64,000 bases of DNA. Source: Shewanella cyperi. Lineage in GTDB: Bacteria > Pseudomonadota > Gammaproteobacteria > Enterobacterales > Shewanellaceae. Every line of letters starts with the position of its first letter. Position 1 is the stretch's first letter. A program made the position numbers and the translations under genes. Under the pieces are notes generated by a model, which saw only the letters and a list, made by a program, of their open reading frames with translations, had not been told where the DNA came from and ran no database searches. The stretch is from assembly GCF_017354985.1 (NCBI RefSeq), contig NZ_CP071501.1, positions 2,313,501-2,377,500 of the forward strand, given 5' to 3'. Below are positions 17,575 through 24,460 of the stretch, piece after piece.

Positions 17575-18090
17575 ATGAAAAGTTCTATCGCACTCATAGT
17601 TGCTTTTCTTGCAAGTCCAGCGCTTGCCGATACTCCGCTGCCTCCGCCCGAAAAGCTGACAGCTTGCTCCCCCTCTCGGAAGCTTTGTGCGACTTCAGAC
17701 CCTGCCACAAACGTGACGCTTGTGTCTCCGCAGGCCTCTGGGCAAAAACCATGGCCAATACCCGGATGGCATCGCTGGCTGTTTCTATCAGATGACGGAG
17801 AGTCGGTGGTAGTTGGCTACGACGGCATGAACCTCGTTCCACTGGATGTGACGCTAAACGAGCCTGTTCTGTTCTTCTATAACCGCGGCCGGCTCGTTCG
17901 CACCATCCAGCTTGACCAACTCTATGAGAGCAAGTCGCAGCTTCTGCGCACTGTCTCCCACCTTGCTTGGGTGCATAACATCGGCTTCAATAGCTCAAAC
18001 AAGTTCATTGTTGAACTCGTGAGCGGCAAGAAAGTAGCATTCGCCCCAAAATCCGGTGCCCGCGAGCCGGTTCGGCCGACTGGCACCTAA
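17575..18090 (+). CDS. Cassette-borne secreted hypothetical protein
   Basis: 171 residues with a signal peptide (MKSSIALIVAFLASPALAD, cleavage near residue 18) and two cysteines, at 31 and 38. A beta-rich middle (HRWLFLSDDGESVVVGYDG) recalls small secreted domains, but no family is recognised. The ATG at 17575 follows the right remnant of attC 2 directly, so the IS separated this cassette from its left neighbour. The stop codon lies inside the next R'' box. Codon use is nearer the core than that of cassettes 1 and 2, suggesting a different source. Confidence 0.75.
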   Translation: MKSSIALIVAFLASPALADTPLPPPEKLTACSPSRKLCATSDPATNVTLVSPQASGQKPWPIPGWHRWLFLSDDGESVVVGYDGMNLVPLDVTLNEPVLFFYNRGRLVRTIQLDQLYESKSQLLRTVSHLAWVHNIGFNSSNKFIVELVSGKKVAFAPKSGAREPVRPTGT

Positions 18091-18154
18091 CAATTCATTC
18101 AAGCCGAACACCAATTGCTACGCGCTTGGTGTCGGCTTAATTCAGGCGTTAGGC
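18085..18154 (+). other. attC site 3
   Basis: A textbook 70-bp attC. R'' is ACCTAAC (18085-18091) and R' is GTTAGGC (18148-18154), fitting RYYYAAC and GTTRRRY. Inner arms TTCAAGCCGA/TCGGCTTAA and a central hairpin ACACCAA/TTGGTGT lie between them. Confidence 0.92.
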
Positions 18155-18168
18155 ATTCGAAAATTATC

Positions 18169-18618
18169 ATGCAAAATACGGTTTCATTATCGCAGTATGT
18201 TAGGAAGCGAAACGGCGTTGCCCTGGGGGCAAGCCATTCCATGAGGAATATGCTATCCCGCTCTTTTGGGGCAGGTTCATTCCCGGTATTTTGGCATTAT
18301 TGGAACCCAATATGGGGCTACTATTTGTCGCGCTACATCATGAAACCGCTCGGTTTGTTGCTGCCGAGTTGGCAAGCGGTCATTTTTACCTTTCTTGTTA
18401 GTGGTGCGCTCCATGATTTAGCCGTTTCTCTCGTTAAATGGAAAGTAGTTATATTTTTTACACCATGGTTTTTCCTTATGGGTATTGCAGTTGTACTGTC
18501 AAAGTATTTTTCTATTTCTTACCGCTCATATCCGTGGTTTGTTCGCGCAGCAATAAATATACTTTTTATTGGTAGCACACTGTTGGCAACCTGCTTTGTC
18601 GAGGGTAAGTACGCCTAG
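18169..18618 (+). CDS. Cassette membrane protein, MBOAT/acyltransferase-like C-terminal fragment
   Basis: 149 residues from the ATG at 18169, the first start after the attC 3 core. FPVFWHYWNPIWGYYLSRYI followed by three hydrophobic segments and SGALHDLAV resembles the end of membrane-bound O-acyltransferases (FW-RWN motif, later catalytic His). A full MBOAT has about 400 or more residues and many more helices, so this is either a stand-alone short relative or a captured piece. It is followed by attC 4. Membrane location is clear; enzyme activity is doubtful. Confidence 0.65.
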   Translation: MQNTVSLSQYVRKRNGVALGASHSMRNMLSRSFGAGSFPVFWHYWNPIWGYYLSRYIMKPLGLLLPSWQAVIFTFLVSGALHDLAVSLVKWKVVIFFTPWFFLMGIAVVLSKYFSISYRSYPWFVRAAINILFIGSTLLATCFVEGKYA

Positions 18619-18714
18619 CAACCCAGCCAAATATGCTACAGCCCTTCGGGCTTCCGCGGGACTTCTCATCTTATGCACGCATAAGGTAAGCCGCCCCGGC
18701 TTTGGGCGTTAAAC
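18613..18714 (+). other. attC site 4
   Basis: The R'' side is degenerate (GCCTAGCAAC near 18613-18622). R' GTTAAAC (18708-18714) fits GTTRRRY. Outer arms ACCCAGCC and GGCTTTGGG pair imperfectly. The centre has a perfect CTTATGC/GCATAAG hairpin and GCCC/GGGC. Confidence 0.7.
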
Positions 18715-18729
18715 ACCGGAGTAACTTTC

Positions 18730-19131
18730 ATGGCTGGCAATCAGGAAAAATCTCTGCACGACATCATCCTCGCTCGCGAGAACGAGTGGATGGGAGCCTG
18801 GCTAAAACGGGATCGCGCTCTAGCAGATTCCATTCTTGCTGACGAGTTCACCTTGGTTAGTTCGCTCAACGGCGAAATATTCTCAAAGGCCCAATGGCTT
18901 GATGGCGCGATGGGGCCAATAGTTTGCCAGTCATTTCATTTTGATCGGCTGCAGGTTAAGGGCTATGGGGATACTGTTGTTTCGATTGCTTGGTATCACC
19001 AAAGGGCTACTGCTCGTGGCAGCGACTGGAGCGGTGAGTTCAGAATGACAGACGTCTGGCACTACCGTGACGGCCGGTGGCAGGTCGTAGCAAGGCACTC
19101 CACTTGGCTTGGTGCCGCTGCCCAACAATAG
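18730..19131 (+). CDS. Cassette-borne NTF2/SnoaL-like (DUF4440) protein
   Basis: 133 residues, cytoplasmic. The pattern ARENEWMGAWLKRDRALADS...LADEFTLVSSLNGEIFSKAQWLD... YGDTVVSIAWYHQRAT... MTDVWHYRDGRWQVVARHST is that of DUF4440 cone-fold proteins. The fold is used by ketosteroid isomerase-like enzymes and binding proteins, so the ligand is unknown. The gene starts 15 bases after the attC 4 core and ends inside R'' of attC 5. Confidence 0.85.
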   Translation: MAGNQEKSLHDIILARENEWMGAWLKRDRALADSILADEFTLVSSLNGEIFSKAQWLDGAMGPIVCQSFHFDRLQVKGYGDTVVSIAWYHQRATARGSDWSGEFRMTDVWHYRDGRWQVVARHSTWLGAAAQQ

Positions 19132-19214
19132 ACGTCGGCATTCTCTCAATCGTTTTTGCTAAAGCGGCACTCATTTAAAATAGCTGACATTTCACAATTA
19201 TTTTGGCGTTAGAC
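19120..19214 (+). other. attC site 5
   Basis: R'' GCCCAAC (19120-19126) overlaps the end of the preceding gene and R' GTTAGAC is at 19208-19214. Both fit the consensus. Length is 95 bp; the inner arms are less regular than in attC 3. Confidence 0.75.
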
Positions 19215-19279
19215 AGCGTCGAAAATACCTTCTCTGCCCCCATGTCTTTTTCGTCAATCCCAACACAAAGGAAATGTTC

Positions 19280-19702
19280 ATGATCAGTCGCAGCGCGTTA
19301 AAAGCCATCTTGGCCAGCCTCATCCTCAGTGGTTCCGCATTTGCCAATGCAGACACGCCGAGCACAGTTCCCCAGACGATTCAGGACACGCTCATTGAGT
19401 GGGCAGCCTCGGACTTCTCAGAGCATGGTCCGTCTGTTGCCGGTGTTCAAAATGTCCACGTGCGCGTACTAACCCTAGCCAACGGAGAGACCGGTTACCT
19501 GCTTTGCGGTGAATTTCGCACAAGTACTGCCGGTCCAGGCGCGGAGTGGACGCATTTCGCGACAATTAAAACCGATCCGTATGAGCAGTGGATTGGTGGC
19601 TTGGGCGAGTCACAATGTGAGCACGCCACACCCAGCACAACACCGCCACAGGACCTGTCCACTGAGCTCCAGGCTCGTCTGAGCGCCGCCAAAATAAAGT
19701 AG
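19280..19702 (+). CDS. Cassette-borne secreted hypothetical protein
   Basis: 140 residues. AAAGGA at 19267-19272 fits the ATG at 19280 better than the ATG at 19274, which is only one base away. The signal peptide is MISRSALKAILASLILSGSAFA, cleaved near residue 22. Two cysteines (LLCGEF and SQCEHA) may pair. No family is recognised. A GTTAAGC core lies just after the stop with no room for a full attC, so this cassette end is decayed or trimmed. Confidence 0.7.
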   Translation: MISRSALKAILASLILSGSAFANADTPSTVPQTIQDTLIEWAASDFSEHGPSVAGVQNVHVRVLTLANGETGYLLCGEFRTSTAGPGAEWTHFATIKTDPYEQWIGGLGESQCEHATPSTTPPQDLSTELQARLSAAKIK

Positions 19703-19704
19703 TC

Positions 19705-19711
19705 GTTAAGC
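19705..19711 (+). other. Isolated attC-like core (GTTAAGC) at the array end
   Basis: Fits GTTRRRY, 2 bases after the cassette 6 stop, without a recognisable R'' partner. It may be a truncated attC or chance. Confidence 0.35.
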
Positions 19712-19723
19712 CAGTTGATAAAG

Positions 19724-19742
19724 CGCGGACTAGAAGTCCGCG
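19724..19742 (+). terminator. Hairpin after the last cassette gene
   Basis: Perfect CGCGGACT/AGTCCGCG stem with loop AGA, between two small secreted-protein genes. There is no T run. It could be a terminator stem or the remnant of an attC arm. Confidence 0.4.
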
Positions 19743-19796
19743 AATCGATTGACACAGGCCTTGGATGGCCCCCTTCACACACCAAAGAGACTATTT

Positions 19797-20378
19797 ATGA
19801 AACCCGCATCTATGCTGTTAAAGTCAATAGTGACTGCCGTTTTTGCATTGCACGCCCAAATGAGTTTCGCTCAAAGCGTACAGGTAAAAGACATACCCGC
19901 CAGGCCTGGCGATGTGAGCACGCTGGATGGGCTGATGGGCGCCTTCTACGACGTAGTGAATATAGCCCCACAGGAAGCGCGGCAATGGGACAGGGACAGA
20001 ACCCTGTACGTGCCATGGATCCGGTTCGTGGGTACCTCAATCGACGCGCACGGAAAGGTGAAGGCAAGCAGTTGGACACATCAGGAGTATGTCGAGGCGA
20101 CCGAACCCCTGGTAACGGGTGGATTTAAAGAATGGGAAATATCAAGAAGAACCCAGGAATACGGCAACATAGCCCATATAGATTCAACGTACGCAGGTGA
20201 GGCGATAGATGATGGTAAGCTTGAACGCTTCAGAGGCGTCAACAGCATCGAAGCCTACTTTGACGGCACCCGCTGGTGGATAAGCAGCGTGATGTGGATG
20301 TCGGAATCCCCCAATCATCCCATTCCCACAATGTTTTTGAATAAGAGCCAGAATTCATCCGGTTCTTCCGGCAAATGA
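19797..20378 (+). CDS. Secreted NTF2-like protein
   Basis: 193 residues. The signal peptide is MKPASMLLKSIVTAVFALHAQMSFA. The mature part (LDGLMGAFYDVVNI... SWTHQEYVEATEPL... RRTQEYGNIAHIDSTY... FDGTRWWISSVMW) has the spacing of NTF2/SnoaL-like folds often found in periplasmic proteins. AAAGAGA precedes the ATG. It lies at the end of the cassette array but lacks a following attC, so it may be a last, immobilised cassette or a resident gene. No catalytic residues can be named. Confidence 0.75.
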   Translation: MKPASMLLKSIVTAVFALHAQMSFAQSVQVKDIPARPGDVSTLDGLMGAFYDVVNIAPQEARQWDRDRTLYVPWIRFVGTSIDAHGKVKASSWTHQEYVEATEPLVTGGFKEWEISRRTQEYGNIAHIDSTYAGEAIDDGKLERFRGVNSIEAYFDGTRWWISSVMWMSESPNHPIPTMFLNKSQNSSGSSGK

Positions 20379-20889
20379 CGGAAGAGTTCAGCCTCCGGTT
20401 GCCAGACAGCAACGGCAAGTGTTTGTAGGACCCAAAGGTAAATGGCTCACCCTCCGAGTGTCATTGTTCAGCAATGATACCCGGGGGAGCTGGAGTTTGT
20501 GCATATGGTGCCAAAAGCCACTTTTGGCAACATTCGCCAGTCTTCAGTGCCTTTGAAAGCCGAATACACCAGATGGCAGACTTTGTGACCATAAACAAAT
20601 TCGCTCTAAAGGTTCAACAAGAGTGACTCGGTCTTGTACTCTTTTGCCATAATCAAGCCCTGATTCAGATAAATGTTCCCCCTGCCCCGTATTCAGACCA
20701 AGACTTCAGAGGTGCGCATATTTGTCATCTGTCTCAAATCAGAAGCCGGGCTTTGGTTTGCCCACGCACGCGGAGATCAGCCTTACCAGCGACAACGATC
20801 CCCACGCCATATTGAACTCCCGGTATTCGCAAAATAGCTGGCCAGCTGCGCCAAGGTGCCTCCTGTCATCTGAATGCAAACTTTCTTCA
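20379..20889. other. Non-coding stretch between the accessory array and the hydrolase operon
   Basis: About 500 bases with no gene that can be supported. Open frames here lack ribosome binding sites and similar proteins. No attC-like pair was seen. It ends in the promoter repeats of the next operon. Confidence 0.5.
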
Positions 20890-20890
20890 T

Positions 20891-20919
20891 TTTTCCCCTT
20901 TCTTTACCCTGTCTTTACC
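20891..20919 (+). promoter_or_regulatory. Direct repeats in the promoter of the hydrolase-RR-HK operon
   Basis: CTTTACC at 20902 and 20913, with a weaker TTTTCCC at 20891, so three half-sites exactly 11 bp apart. Such spacing is typical of OmpR/PhoB-family dimers on one DNA face. It lies 60-88 bases before the first gene, fitting control by the operon's own response regulator. Confidence 0.5.
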
Positions 20920-20978
20920 ACGCGCCAGTTAGCCTGAGTGGACTGATACAAAATCTATCGCCACAAAGGAGCTTTACC

Positions 20979-21785
20979 ATGCGTAACTTACTGAATATTG
21001 TTAAATATACCCTGATAACTCTGAGCTGCATTTATAGTATTGAGTCAACGGCGCTGCCTGTGAACGGGCTGGATCTGCAGGTGGTGGTATCCGGTCATGG
21101 CGATACCGTAATGCTGTTTGAGTCTGGGTTTGGCCAAGGGCCGGAAGTCTGGGACAAACTGGTAGCGCAACTGCCGGACAATGTCATGGCGGTGCGTTAC
21201 GCCCGCGCCGGTATCGGCCGATCCGGCGAGCGCGCTCAAACCTCGGGGATCCAACAGCATCTGCAGGATTTAACTGCCCTGGCCCAGCGATATGGCCAGG
21301 GAAAGCGGCTAATTTTAGTGGGGCACTCATATGGGGGCTTGCTGGTGAGCGAGTATGCCCGTCATCATCATGCCAATCTGAGCGGCCTGATGTTAATCGA
21401 CCCGGCGGTCATGCAGCAAAGAGTCTGGTTTAAAGCGGTTGATACCAAAGCTGTCGCTACGGAAGATGCGATGCTGGATCAGATGCTGCCACCGCGCCTG
21501 CAGGCCCAACTCCAACAACTCAATAGTGAACTGGACCAAGCCGGTCAGCAGGTCACGCCTTTACCTTCTGATTTGAATACCGTTTTGTTAACATCAACCC
21601 GGGTCGAATCTGATCCTCTGGCATTTGTCGAAACGGCCGAGGGTAAAGTCCAGTGGTTGCGGCTGCATCAAGCTTTATTTGCCGATGTCCGCAATGGCAG
21701 CCATCTGCGCCTGGATAAGCTCGGCCATAACATGATGCAGGAAGATGCGCCCCTGGTACTGGATGCATTAAAAACCTTGTTGTGA
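20979..21785 (+). CDS. Exported alpha/beta hydrolase
   Basis: 268 residues from the ATG at 20979, which has AAAGGA nine bases upstream; 35 in-frame codons before it lack a ribosome binding site. The signal peptide covers about residues 1-27. The fold is visible from ESGFGQGPEVWDKL, nucleophile elbow GHSYGG, LMLIDPAV, and the C-terminal His in KLGHNM. Activity is probably that of an esterase or lipase; the substrate is unknown. It is the first gene of a tight operon (3-base gap) with a two-component system, so the system may sense a stress or substrate linked to this enzyme. Confidence 0.85.
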   Translation: MRNLLNIVKYTLITLSCIYSIESTALPVNGLDLQVVVSGHGDTVMLFESGFGQGPEVWDKLVAQLPDNVMAVRYARAGIGRSGERAQTSGIQQHLQDLTALAQRYGQGKRLILVGHSYGGLLVSEYARHHHANLSGLMLIDPAVMQQRVWFKAVDTKAVATEDAMLDQMLPPRLQAQLQQLNSELDQAGQQVTPLPSDLNTVLLTSTRVESDPLAFVETAEGKVQWLRLHQALFADVRNGSHLRLDKLGHNMMQEDAPLVLDALKTLL

Positions 21786-21788
21786 GCC

Positions 21789-22493
21789 ATGGAGTGCACT
21801 TTGCGAAAGACTCTGAAAATTCTGTTGATCGAAGACAATTTGGCGCTGGCCGGCCAGTTGGTCAGTTTTCTGGAAGGGCTTGGTTGGCAGGTGGATTATG
21901 CCGCTGAAGGCAAGCTGGGTTTGCAACTGGCCAATCAGTATGCTTTTGATGTGGTGCTGCTGGATTTAAACCTGCCGGATACCGATGGCCTGCAGATCTG
22001 CCAGGCCATTTTGGCCAGTGCCAACATCAAACCGCCGATCCTTATGCTGACCGCCCGGGACGCTTATCAGGATAAAGCCAGCGGCTTTGCCGCTGGCGCG
22101 GATGATTATCTGACCAAACCATTTGATCTGCGTGAACTGGCGTTGCGCTGTGAGGCACTGGCCCGGCGCCGGGAGCTGTTTCAGCAACAGAGTCTGGAAA
22201 TTGGCCAGTTGAAAATATGCCGCAGGCAACGCCAGGTCTGGTGGCAAGGTCAGCCCATAGCGCTGACGGCCACGGGTTTCGCCATATTGCAAAAGCTGAT
22301 GGAAAATCACCCCTATCCCAGCTCACGTCGCGAGTTGATTGAGCATGTCTGGCCAGAGGAAGAGCCGGAAAGTAATGCGCTGAAGGCGCACATTTACACC
22401 TTGCGCAAAAGTCTTGAGCCCGCGGTAGGACACCCATTGATCCATACCATCAGCACTATTGGCTACCAGCTCCAGGGGCTGACCGATGCTTAA
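21789..22493 (+). CDS. OmpR/PhoB family response regulator
   Basis: 234 residues. The receiver has LLIEDN near residue 12, phospho-acceptor Asp in VVLLDLNLPDTDG and Lys in LTKPFDLREL. The C-terminal winged helix ends in ESNALKAHIYTLRKSLEP... ISTIGYQLQGL. The sequence is close to the QseB/PmrA type. It overlaps the kinase gene by 8 bases, and the repeats upstream of the operon are likely its own binding site. Confidence 0.95.
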   Translation: MECTLRKTLKILLIEDNLALAGQLVSFLEGLGWQVDYAAEGKLGLQLANQYAFDVVLLDLNLPDTDGLQICQAILASANIKPPILMLTARDAYQDKASGFAAGADDYLTKPFDLRELALRCEALARRRELFQQQSLEIGQLKICRRQRQVWWQGQPIALTATGFAILQKLMENHPYPSSRRELIEHVWPEEEPESNALKAHIYTLRKSLEPAVGHPLIHTISTIGYQLQGLTDA

Positions 22494-23577
22494 ACATGGT
22501 ACCCACGCCCTGCTGGGCGGCCTTATTATTGTGGGGGCTGGGCTGAGTATGTGGTTGGTAGTTGCTTTCGGTGACACGTTGCAGCAACTTATCGCCAGCC
22601 AGCTTCTGGAGCAGGAGCAAGTCTATTTACAGGCTCATCCGACATCCGACATCCTGATGCCATCTCGGCACTATTTCCGACTGCGAGAAGGCCAATTACC
22701 GCCGAGCGCAGAAGCACTGCAACACGATCAGGCCGTGTTTGTAGTGCAGGAAACCGGGGAGCCCCGCTATGCAGTTGCCTTCACACCGCCAACCAGAGCA
22801 TTCGCACAGTCAGCCACGGCAAAGCCTGCTCTGTGGCTGGAGCTGGATCTGGCCGCAGCCCTGCCGCTGGCCGACTTTATGCTGTTGTTTCGAGGTCTAA
22901 CCGCCGGTTTGCTATTACTCTTTGCCGGCACGGGACTGTGGTTGCTGTACCGGCTGAGCCGGGCACGGCGTAGGCTGCAGGCAGCGTTGCAACGCGAACA
23001 GGATTTTGTGAACGATATCAGTCACGAATTGCGCACGCCGCTCACGCTGATCCAGAACGCCCTGACCCTCGCCGGTAAAACGCCATTGGCGGGTGAACAG
23101 CTGAACCTGGTGAAAGATGCCAGCGCGGCCTTGAGTCAACAACTCAGTGTGTTACTGGCGCTGGCCAGAAAGCAACAAACTCCCGCGGAACAGTTGCCAC
23201 TGCTGCCACAACTCGAGCAATCGATGTTTACCCTTTATCAAACCGAGCCTGAATTTGTCAGCCAGATAAGCCTTGATTTGCCGGAGCAACTGTCGGTGAC
23301 AGGCAATCCGCAGTTGATCCAACTGTTGTTGCTCAACATCATAGGCAACGCCTGTTACCACGGTGGTGGCGCAGCGCTGCACATAGATTGTCGGGGCAGG
23401 ACTTTGCAATTTTCCAATCAAATCGCCCGCTTGCCCAACGGCACCACCACAGTCAACAGCCGTTATCAGGGCTTTGGCCATGGCACCAGTCTTATTCGGC
23501 GCATTGCGGCCGAACTGGATTGGCCCATCACAGTGCGAAGCGATCAGCAGCAGTACCAAGTCAGCCTGACGCTTTAG
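22486..23577 (+). CDS. Sensor histidine kinase
   Basis: 363 residues. One helix near 8-30, a periplasmic loop of about 90 residues, and a second helix near 133-155 place the sensor outside. The H box is FVNDISHELRTPLTL and the N box LLLNIIGNACYHGGG. The G1 box (DxGxG) cannot be found; instead FSNQIARLPNG is followed by a G2-like GFGHGTSLIRRI. This shortened ATP-binding domain occurs in some QseC/PhoQ-like kinases but may mean unusual activity. Its partner is the response regulator that it overlaps. Confidence 0.92.
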   Translation: MLKHGTHALLGGLIIVGAGLSMWLVVAFGDTLQQLIASQLLEQEQVYLQAHPTSDILMPSRHYFRLREGQLPPSAEALQHDQAVFVVQETGEPRYAVAFTPPTRAFAQSATAKPALWLELDLAAALPLADFMLLFRGLTAGLLLLFAGTGLWLLYRLSRARRRLQAALQREQDFVNDISHELRTPLTLIQNALTLAGKTPLAGEQLNLVKDASAALSQQLSVLLALARKQQTPAEQLPLLPQLEQSMFTLYQTEPEFVSQISLDLPEQLSVTGNPQLIQLLLLNIIGNACYHGGGAALHIDCRGRTLQFSNQIARLPNGTTTVNSRYQGFGHGTSLIRRIAAELDWPITVRSDQQQYQVSLTL

Positions 23578-23732
23578 ATGAGCTGCTCTACAATAGCCAT
23601 CTCATCGTTTTGGAAAATCAAGTACCTCAATGAACCAATCTTGTGCCTGCTTGAAGGTCAATCGTCGGCGTCGAACCCGCCTGGTTTGGCAGCATGAATT
23701 GCGCGGTATGAGGCTGTGTTAAACGGCAAAAA

Positions 23733-23754
23733 TTACGCCGGCCAAGTGGCCGGC
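23733..23754. terminator. Bidirectional terminator between the kinase and ibpA
   Basis: Stem ACGCCGGCCA/TGGCCGGCGT (10 bp, loop AG) with A-rich left and T-rich right flanks, between two convergent genes. Confidence 0.85.
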
Positions 23755-23794
23755 GTTTACTTTTTAAAGTCAGGGCTGTTTAAGCCTGAATGAC

Positions 23795-24241
23795 TTAATG
23801 AGCGTCTGACTCAATCAAAGGCCTGTTGCCGATTTCAATCCGGCGGGGTTTGAGGGCTTCGGGAATTTCCCGCACCAAATCGATGTTGAGCAGGCCGTGT
23901 TCCAGGTAGGCACCTGTCACTGTCACATAATCGGCCAGCTGGAAGGTGCGTTCAAAGCCGCGCTCGGCTATGCCCTGATACAGATATTTGCGTTCACTTG
24001 CCTTGTCCTGCTTGTTACCCTTCACCAGCAGCTTGTCACCTTCACTGCTGATCTCCAGCTCTTCCATGGCAAAGCCGGCGACCGCCATGGTGATGCGGTA
24101 GCGGTTCTCGCCCAGGAGTTCGATGTTGTAGGGAGGATAACCGTTGTTGCCGTTGTTGGCGGCGGCATGCTCTGCCAGTTGTGCCAGACGGTCAAAACCA
24201 ATGGCACTGCGGTAAAGTGGGGTCAAATCATAGTTACGCAT
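23795..24241 (-). CDS. ibpA: Small heat shock protein Hsp20 (IbpA type)
   Basis: 148 residues. It starts [19 protein letters not shown], the IbpA N-terminus. The alpha-crystallin domain runs from about [16 protein letters not shown] to the [13 protein letters not shown] region. It acts as an ATP-independent holdase on misfolded proteins and hands them to DnaK/ClpB. The upstream region holds a consensus sigma-32 promoter and a ROSE-like hairpin over the ribosome binding site, so control is both transcriptional and translational. The C-terminal I-x-I type motif is weak (RRIEIGNRP). Confidence 0.96.
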   Translation of the reverse strand: MRNYDLTPLYRSAIGFDRLAQLAEHAAANNGNNGYPPYNIELLGENRYRITMAVAGFAMEELEISSEGDKLLVKGNKQDKASERKYLYQGIAERGFERTFQLADYVTVTGAYLEHGLLNIDLVREIPEALKPRRIEIGNRPLIESDAH

Positions 24242-24247
24242 AGTCTA

Positions 24248-24269
24248 TATCCTTAATGTTTAAGCAATA
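24248..24269 (-). promoter_or_regulatory. ROSE-type RNA thermometer hairpin of ibpA
   Basis: In the mRNA, UAUUGCUU pairs with AAGGAUA through seven pairs if the G of UUGCU is bulged, with a 7-base loop. This covers the Shine-Dalgarno AGGA (24250-24253), 8 bases from the AUG. UUGCU against AGGA is the ROSE family signature. Further stems upstream are GGCATC/GATGCC and GGGCCC-rich pairs, giving a 5' leader of about 125 nt. Confidence 0.8.
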
Positions 24270-24373
24270 TAATCAGTTGGCCGACAATGTCGCGCCGGTA
24301 TCGGGCCCATTGGGCCCACAAGCGGCATCCCCGAAGGCGATGCCCGAGTCCTCTTCGAGCGACTCTGGTACTG

Positions 24374-24401
24374 ATATGGGGCTGGGGTAAATGTTTTCAA
24401 G
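24374..24401 (-). promoter_or_regulatory. Sigma-32 heat-shock promoter of ibpA
   Basis: On the minus strand, CTTGAAA (24395-24401), a 13-base spacer, then CCCCATAT (24374-24381). Both boxes match the sigma-32 consensus (CTTGAAA / CCCCATnT). Confidence 0.9.
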
Positions 24402-24411
24402 CGTCAAAAGT

Positions 24412-24438
24412 AAAAAAGCCACCCAAGGGTGGCTTTTT
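24412..24438. terminator. Bidirectional terminator upstream of ibpA
   Basis: AAAAAAGCCACCC/GGGTGGCTTTTT hairpin with loop AA. On the minus strand it terminates the 5'-nucleotidase gene just before the ibpA promoter. Confidence 0.88.
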
Positions 24439-24460
24439 CGGTTTGAGCTTTTTACTGCTA

